Assembly (NCBI GenBank): GCA_046705545.1 | Contig: JBJKQF010000135.1 | Coordinates: 1-10,896 of the forward strand | Source: JAMCXS01 sp046705545 | Lineage (GTDB): Bacteria > Acidobacteriota > Terriglobia > UBA7540 | Length of the DNA stretch: 10,896 bases | Reading direction: 5' to 3' | Shown: one piece after another, positions 7,458 through 10,896 of the stretch | Layout: every line of letters begins with the position of its first letter | Numbering within the stretch: the first letter of the stretch is position 1 | The notes under the pieces: model-generated | Told to the model about the DNA's origin: nothing | What the model saw: the letters and a program-made list of their open reading frames with translations, nothing else | Databases searched by the model: none | Made by a program: the position numbers and the translations under genes

Positions 7458-7537
7458 TCGGCAACGGATACGAGCGCCGCTCCGTGAGTGATGCTGGGAA
7501 GCGATTTGTGAGAGGGAGCGGCACTTTCTTCAGGACG

Positions 7538-8401
7538 ATGCAACTCGACAGCGGAGTGAAAACACGCACATCGTTTGGCTGGGGCGGCTGGATTTCCGGT
7601 GCGCTCCTTTTCCTTTGCGCGGTAGTGTTTCTAGCTGGGCCAGCGCCCGCGCAGCAGCCCAAAGATCTGCACCCGCAGGGTTACGTCAATGACTTTGCCG
7701 GAGTCATCGATCCCCAAACGCAGCAGGAACTGACGGCAATCTGCAATGAAGTGGACCAGAAAGCACAGGCGCAAATTGCCGTGGTCACGGTAAAGTCCTT
7801 GGAAGGCGAGCCCATTGATGACTTTTCCATTGACCTGGCCACGCGCTGGGGCATTGGCCCCAAACAGAAAGACCGCGGCGTGATGATTCTGCTGGCGCCC
7901 AACGAGCATCGCTACCGCTTTGAAGTGGGCTACGGCCTGGAGCCGATCTTGCCGGACGGCCTGGTGGGTGATTTTGGCCGCCAAGCCAAACCGCTGCTGC
8001 GCGCCGGGAATTACAGCGCTGCCCTGTTGCTGATGACCCAGCGAGTAGCCGATGTAATCGCTAAGGACCGCGGCGTCCAACTCAGCGCGCTGAGCGGCGT
8101 TCCTGCCAGTCCTCCGGAAAACCAAACGCAAGGGCAAGGGCCGAATCTCCTCGGGTTCCTGTTCCTTCTGTTCTTTTTCTTATTTCCGATGCTAGGGTTT
8201 CTGGGCCGCTTGCTGGGCGGCCGCAGCCGCTACGGCCGTGCCCACAGCGCTTGGTGGTGGGCAGGTCCGTGGTTCCTCGGCGGCATGGGCGGAGGCTGGC
8301 GCGGCGGTTCGTGGGGCGGCGGCGGATTTGGCGGTAGTGGAGGATTTGGGGGATTCGGTGGTGGGTCGTTTGGCGGCGGTGGAGCGAGCGGAGGCTGGTA
8401 G
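7538..8401 (+). CDS. TPM domain (YgcG-like) membrane-anchored protein with glycine-rich tail
   Basis: This is a 287-residue envelope protein. Residues 1-38 form a signal peptide or N-terminal anchor (hydrophobic core GALLFLCAVVFLAG, then PAPAQQ). Residues 48-175 form a TPM_phosphatase domain, with the hallmark YVNDFAGVID at the start and RFEVGYGLEPILPDGLVGDF in the middle. Residues 203-222 are a transmembrane helix. Residues 245-287 are a Gly/Phe/Ser-rich tail ending GGGASGGW, typical of YgcG proteins. TPM domains have been linked to photosystem II repair in plants and to envelope functions in bacteria; the biochemical role here is unknown. I chose the ATG at 7538 because it starts the signal peptide. 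The frame is open back to a TTG at 7331, but that stretch lacks protein character. The AGGA at 7532-7535 is very close to the ATG, so the start is not fully settled. It is the first gene of a likely operon with the next two. Confidence 0.85.
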   Translation: MQLDSGVKTRTSFGWGGWISGALLFLCAVVFLAGPAPAQQPKDLHPQGYVNDFAGVIDPQTQQELTAICNEVDQKAQAQIAVVTVKSLEGEPIDDFSIDLATRWGIGPKQKDRGVMILLAPNEHRYRFEVGYGLEPILPDGLVGDFGRQAKPLLRAGNYSAALLLMTQRVADVIAKDRGVQLSALSGVPASPPENQTQGQGPNLLGFLFLLFFFLFPMLGFLGRLLGGRSRYGRAHSAWWWAGPWFLGGMGGGWRGGSWGGGGFGGSGGFGGFGGGSFGGGGASGGW

Positions 8402-8416
8402 TCTGGAGTGATGACC

Positions 8417-9136
8417 ATGGAAAAATTGCTGGCGGAGTTCAAAGAAAAGTTACAGGTGGCAGCGGGAAAGAATCTTAAAGCGATAGTGCTTTTTGGTTCG
8501 GCGGCGCGCGGCGAATATCACAAGCGGCATTCTGATTTGAATCTGCTCTTGCTTCTGGAGCGGGCGGGCGCGGACGATCTTGAGGCTCTACACGCGGTGG
8601 TGGCGTGGTGGGAGCGCAAGAAGCTTCCCGCGCCCCAAGTCTTCACCCTGGAGGAACTGCGCGCTTCAGCGGACATCTTTGCCATTGAGTTGCTCGACAT
8701 GAAGGCGCATCACCGGATGATTTACGGTGAAGATTTCTTTGGGCTCCTGGCTGTTCCCATGGATCTGCACCGCCTTCAGGTGGAACGTGAGCTGCGGACC
8801 AACTGGGTTAAATTGAGGCAGGGAATCCTTCTTGCGCCTCCCAAGGATAGCGTGCTCACCGCCTTGATGGACGCCTCCGTTTCCACTTTTATCACCCTGT
8901 TCCGGCACGCTCTCATTGTGCTCGGGGAAGAGCCGCCGTCCGCCCGCCGGGAAGTCATCGCGCACGTCGCGCGGCTGGCGGGCGTAAGCCCGGAGGCTTT
9001 TGAGGCCATCCTGGACGTTCGTGAAGGCAAGCGATCTGCGGGCGAGCTCGTGGCGCGAGAAATCCTGCGGGGATACTTGGCGCTGGTCGAGCGCGTCACC
9101 GAAGAAGTAGACCGCCGCCTCGCGGGCGGAAACTGA
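8417..9136 (+). CDS. Nucleotidyltransferase-fold protein with degenerate catalytic motif
   Basis: This is a 239-residue cytoplasmic protein. Residues 20-48 carry the pol-beta/MNT-type nucleotidyltransferase signature: LFGSAARGEYHKRHSDLN, with G27-S28 and D40. The usual second acidic residue of the DxD/DxE pair is N42, so catalysis may be lost or altered. FAIELLDMKAHHRMIYGEDFF (about 88-108) resembles the segment carrying the third acidic residue (E91). The C-terminal half (about 115-235) is helical and charged, like HEPN-type or substrate-binding partners of such domains, but I cannot name it. The start at ATG 8417 is preferred because GGAG (8405-8408) lies eight bases upstream; GTG 8408 and ATG 8411 are too close to it. 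It lies 15 bases after the TPM gene and 49 before lemA, so co-transcription is likely. Confidence 0.8.
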   Translation: MEKLLAEFKEKLQVAAGKNLKAIVLFGSAARGEYHKRHSDLNLLLLLERAGADDLEALHAVVAWWERKKLPAPQVFTLEELRASADIFAIELLDMKAHHRMIYGEDFFGLLAVPMDLHRLQVERELRTNWVKLRQGILLAPPKDSVLTALMDASVSTFITLFRHALIVLGEEPPSARREVIAHVARLAGVSPEAFEAILDVREGKRSAGELVAREILRGYLALVERVTEEVDRRLAGGN

Positions 9137-9139
9137 ACG

Positions 9140-9158
9140 GCGCCGGCCACGGCGGCGC
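9140..9158. repeat. Small hairpin between the nucleotidyltransferase-fold gene and lemA
   Basis: GCGCCG (9140-9145) pairs with CGGCGC (9153-9158) over a seven-base loop, a few bases after the upstream stop codon. It could protect an upstream mRNA end or set the ratio of the two proteins. It is short and may be chance in GC-rich DNA. Confidence 0.3.
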
Positions 9159-9174
9159 AAGGGTGGCAATTTCT

Positions 9175-9181
9175 GGAGGAG
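9175..9181 (+). promoter_or_regulatory. Strong ribosome-binding site of lemA
   Basis: GGAGGAG lies four bases ahead of the lemA ATG. It is the best Shine-Dalgarno match in the window and suggests efficient translation of LemA compared with its operon partners. Confidence 0.75.
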
Positions 9182-9185
9182 TTAG

Positions 9186-9767
9186 ATGAAAAAAGTCTGG
9201 ATTGCACTGGGAGCGATTGTGCTGGCCGTGCTGATCTTTGGCGGCATGTACGCCAGCGCGAGAAACACCATGGTACGGAAAGATGAAACGATCAAATCCG
9301 ATTGGGCGCAGGTGAGCGTGGTGCTTGAGCGCCGGGCTGACTTGATTCCCAACCTGGTAGCGACGGTCAAGGGTGTCGCGGCGCAGGAAGTCACTGTCTT
9401 TACGGCGGTGGCGAACGCCCGGGCGAACTTGATGAACGCGCAATCGCCCAAGGGCAAGATCGCGGCGAACCAGCAGCTTGATGGCGCACTGGTAAAAGTG
9501 CTGGCCCTTACCGAGAATTATCCCCAGCTACGTTCGAATGAAAGCTTTTTGCGATTGCAGGATGAACTGGCCGGCACAGAAAACCGCATCGCCGTGGAGC
9601 GCCGCCGCTACGACAACGCCATCCAGGATTACAACGCCTATATCGGACAGTTTCCGAACAACGTCTTTGCCGGCTGGGCGGGCTTCCAGAGAAACGACGC
9701 CTATTTTGCCGCCACTCCGGCTGCCCAACAGGTTCCAAAAGTAGAGTTTCCCGCCGCCAAGCCGTGA
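9186..9767 (+). CDS. lemA: LemA family protein
   Basis: This is a 193-residue protein anchored by one N-terminal helix (about 4-24, VWIALGAIVLAVLIFGG), with the rest a helical-bundle domain outside the cytoplasm. Family hallmarks are WAQVSVVLERRADLIPNLV (about 40-58), TENYPQLRSNESFLRLQDEL, TENRIAVERRRYDNAIQDYN and the end segment FPNNVFAGWAGF. The length is normal for the family. LemA was first noticed in Listeria as a source of an antigenic peptide, and its cellular function is still unclear. It is very often encoded beside TPM-domain proteins, as here, where only the nucleotidyltransferase-fold gene intervenes. The start is fixed by the strong ribosome-binding site. It is the last gene of the likely operon. 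Confidence 0.93.
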   Translation: MKKVWIALGAIVLAVLIFGGMYASARNTMVRKDETIKSDWAQVSVVLERRADLIPNLVATVKGVAAQEVTVFTAVANARANLMNAQSPKGKIAANQQLDGALVKVLALTENYPQLRSNESFLRLQDELAGTENRIAVERRRYDNAIQDYNAYIGQFPNNVFAGWAGFQRNDAYFAATPAAQQVPKVEFPAAKP

Positions 9768-9803
9768 GTACCCGGCGGCGGGGCCAGCATTACCAGCGCG
9801 GTG

Positions 9804-9835
9804 AGGTTCCACCGCAAACTTTTGCGGCGGAACCT
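9804..9835. terminator. Palindromic terminator-like hairpin between convergent lemA and glnB
   Basis: Bases 9804-9817 pair with 9822-9835 over 14 positions with a single A/C mismatch, closing a four-base ACTT loop. It lies 37 bases after the lemA stop and 17 after the glnB stop on the other strand, the expected place for a shared bidirectional terminator. Neither side has a T-tract, so it may act with Rho or as an mRNA 3'-end stabiliser. Confidence 0.6.
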
Positions 9836-9851
9836 TGCGGCCGCCGGGCGA

Positions 9852-10190
9852 CTAAAGGGCTTCGTCGCCGTGTTGGTTGTCGCGGATGCGGGTTGCTTCC
9901 AGAACCTCGGAGAGGAACACCTTGCCGTCCCCGATCTTGCCGGATCGCGCCGCTTTGATCACCGCGTCCACCGCCGGCTGAGCGAGAGCGTCCGACACCA
10001 CCACTTCCAATTTGATCTTGGGAAGCAGATCGACGGTGTACTCGTGCCCGCGGTAGATTTCCGAATGGCCTTTCTGGCGTCCGTGGCCGCGGACTTCGCT
10101 GACGGTCATGCCTTGAATCCCAACTTCGTACAGCGCTTCCTTCACTGCATCCAGTTTCGACGGTTGAATAACGGCTTCCAGTTTTTTCAT
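9852..10190 (-). CDS. glnB: PII family nitrogen regulatory protein
   Basis: This is a 112-residue protein, exactly the length of E. coli GlnB. PII proteins are trimeric cytoplasmic sensors of ATP/ADP and 2-oxoglutarate that bind and control enzymes and transporters. The T-loop GRQKGHSEIYRGHEYTVDLL carries Y51, the uridylylation site. GRQKGH and RSGKIGDGKVF (about 83-93) are the nucleotide- and 2-oxoglutarate-binding signatures. One difference from the common form is S11 in QPSKLDAV, where PFKL is usual. A GAAAGGGCA just ahead of the ATG serves as ribosome-binding site. GlnB and GlnK cannot be told apart with confidence. The upstream gene on the same strand is a cation:proton antiporter, not amtB, with 99 bases between. 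Confidence 0.95.
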   Translation of the reverse strand: MKKLEAVIQPSKLDAVKEALYEVGIQGMTVSEVRGHGRQKGHSEIYRGHEYTVDLLPKIKLEVVVSDALAQPAVDAVIKAARSGKIGDGKVFLSEVLEATRIRDNQHGDEAL

Positions 10191-10197
10191 AATAGTT

Positions 10198-10218
10198 TGC
10201 CCTTTCTTCTGCCCTTTC
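10198..10218 (-). repeat. Tandem GAAAGGGCA repeat at the glnB ribosome-binding site
   Basis: TGCCCTTTC occurs at 10198-10206 and 10210-10218 on the plus strand, so GAAAGGGCA is read twice, 12 bases apart, just ahead of the glnB start. The copy nearer the ATG acts as the Shine-Dalgarno sequence. The second copy may be a chance duplication or part of a regulator-binding site. Confidence 0.35.
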
Positions 10219-10289
10219 GAGGAAATTGGATCAGGCCCGTCCTGTTCCTATGGAAGAAATCCCAGCACTTGCGAAAATTCATCCCCGCC

Positions 10290-10896
10290 TCAGGGATCCG
10301 GCGAAGCCCCTTCTAATTCGGCAGCTGGCGTGGTGATCTCGATGGCCGACTTGCGGCCGAAACAGATGCTGAGCAGCGGTGGTGTCACCAGCGTTGTCGC
10401 CAGAACCAGTACAATCACCAGGGAGTAAATCTCGGAGGAGACAATGCCGGCCGCCCAGCCGATGTTCGCGGTGATCAAGCCGACCTCACCCCGGGGAATC
10501 ATGCCCACTCCAACGATCAAGCCATCGGCAGCAGGAAAACCTTTGGCCCAAGCTCCCAGCCCGCAACCGAATACTTTGCCCAGAATGGCGATGATCAGGA
10601 TCAGGAAAAAGAAGCCGAAGTGCCCGCCCAGGCTGCGGGCGTTGATTTCCAGTCCGATCGAGGCAAAAAAGAGCGGCCCGAAGAAAGAGTTGCTCATGGA
10701 CCGCAAGTCCGCAATCACTTCGCCATGCGTGGGACCTGCCGCAATGAAGAGACCCGCCAGGTAAGCGCCCGTGATGGCCGCCATACCTCCGCCGTACTGG
10801 GCCAGGAACGCGAAAAGGAACCCAATGGCCAACGCAGCTGCTAGGGGAGTGTGCGGTCCCTGGAAATGCCGCGCTTGCCGGAAAGCAAAGCGAATC
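10290..10896 (-). CDS. Cation:proton antiporter, CPA2 family (C-terminal part)
   Basis: The 202 visible residues are the C-terminal part of a monovalent cation:proton antiporter (NapA/KefB-like membrane domain, Na+/H+ exchanger family). The reading frame is open to the window edge, so the start lies outside; the TTG at 10832 is internal. About six hydrophobic helices are seen. Family hallmarks are ITGAYLAGLFIA, the segment SFFGPLFFASIGLEIN, and GMIPRGEVGLI with the PRGE signature. The acidic ion-binding residues of helix 5 would lie outside the window. The protein ends with a short polar tail (AIEITTPAAELEGASPDP) and has no visible TrkA/RCK domain, unlike KefB/KefC. It lies upstream of glnB on the same strand. 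Transport of Na+ or K+ against H+ is expected; the exact ion is unknown. Confidence 0.88.
   Translation of the reverse strand, partial: IRFAFRQARHFQGPHTPLAAALAIGFLFAFLAQYGGGMAAITGAYLAGLFIAAGPTHGEVIADLRSMSNSFFGPLFFASIGLEINARSLGGHFGFFFLILIIAILGKVFGCGLGAWAKGFPAADGLIVGVGMIPRGEVGLITANIGWAAGIVSSEIYSLVIVLVLATTLVTPPLLSICFGRKSAIEITTPAAELEGASPDP

Noticed and set aside
7331..7537. N-terminal extension of the TPM gene from a TTG start
   Set aside because: The 69 extra residues are arginine/glycine-rich without protein character and would bury the signal peptide; the ATG at 7538 begins it properly.
8230..8442. Proline-rich minus-strand open frame
   Set aside because: It is the complement of the glycine-rich tail of the TPM protein; the low complexity comes from the GGN codons.
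10290..10832. Antiporter gene as a complete short protein starting at TTG 10832
   Set aside because: The frame stays open to the window edge with hydrophobic sequence (PLAAALAIGFLF) continuing a helix, so the gene is cut by the window.

Overview
The window reads as about 10.9 kb of a free-living, moderately GC-rich Gram-negative chromosome. My best guess is Acidobacteriota. The hints are an exported carboxypeptidase-regulatory-like (CarboxypepD_reg) domain, a cysteine-containing TadG-like von Willebrand A protein, an ACT/DUF5612 protein and a LemA/TPM pair. This assignment is inference: there is no rRNA or other phylogenetic marker here. I see no tRNA, rRNA, CRISPR array, transposase or phage gene.

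Left part (1-2676, plus strand). The window opens inside a TadG-like vWA protein whose metal-site motif lies in a different frame from the rest of the gene, so the gene or the sequence is frameshifted near 62-70. A gene-free stretch of 480 bases follows, carrying two nested perfect 11-bp inverted repeats. Then come a small two-helix membrane protein (1441-1710) and an ACT + DUF5612 protein (2020-2676).

Middle part (2687-4101, minus strand). This is a two-gene operon. The first gene encodes an exported CarboxypepD_reg domain fused to a histidine-bearing four-helix membrane domain resembling cytochrome b561. The second encodes a YceI-like periplasmic protein. The arrangement recalls E. coli yceJ-yceI. 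The operon converges on the ACT gene with only 10 bases between the stop codons.

Right part (4545-9767, plus strand). After a gene-free region of about 440 bases with a strong hairpin comes a complete P2A (Ca2+-type) P-type ATPase. It is followed by a likely operon of three genes: a TPM/YgcG-like protein with a glycine-rich tail, a nucleotidyltransferase-fold protein with a degenerate catalytic motif, and LemA.

Right end (9852-10896, minus strand). A CPA2-family cation:proton antiporter, whose 5' end lies outside the window, is followed 99 bases later by a PII signal protein with an intact uridylylation tyrosine. The lemA and glnB transcripts converge on a near-perfect 14-bp palindrome.

Most of the window is known families. 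The points most worth a second look are the b561-like/YceI fusion operon, the degenerate nucleotidyltransferase inside a TPM-LemA operon, the PII gene paired with an antiporter instead of an ammonium transporter, and the nested inverted repeats at 1009-1103.
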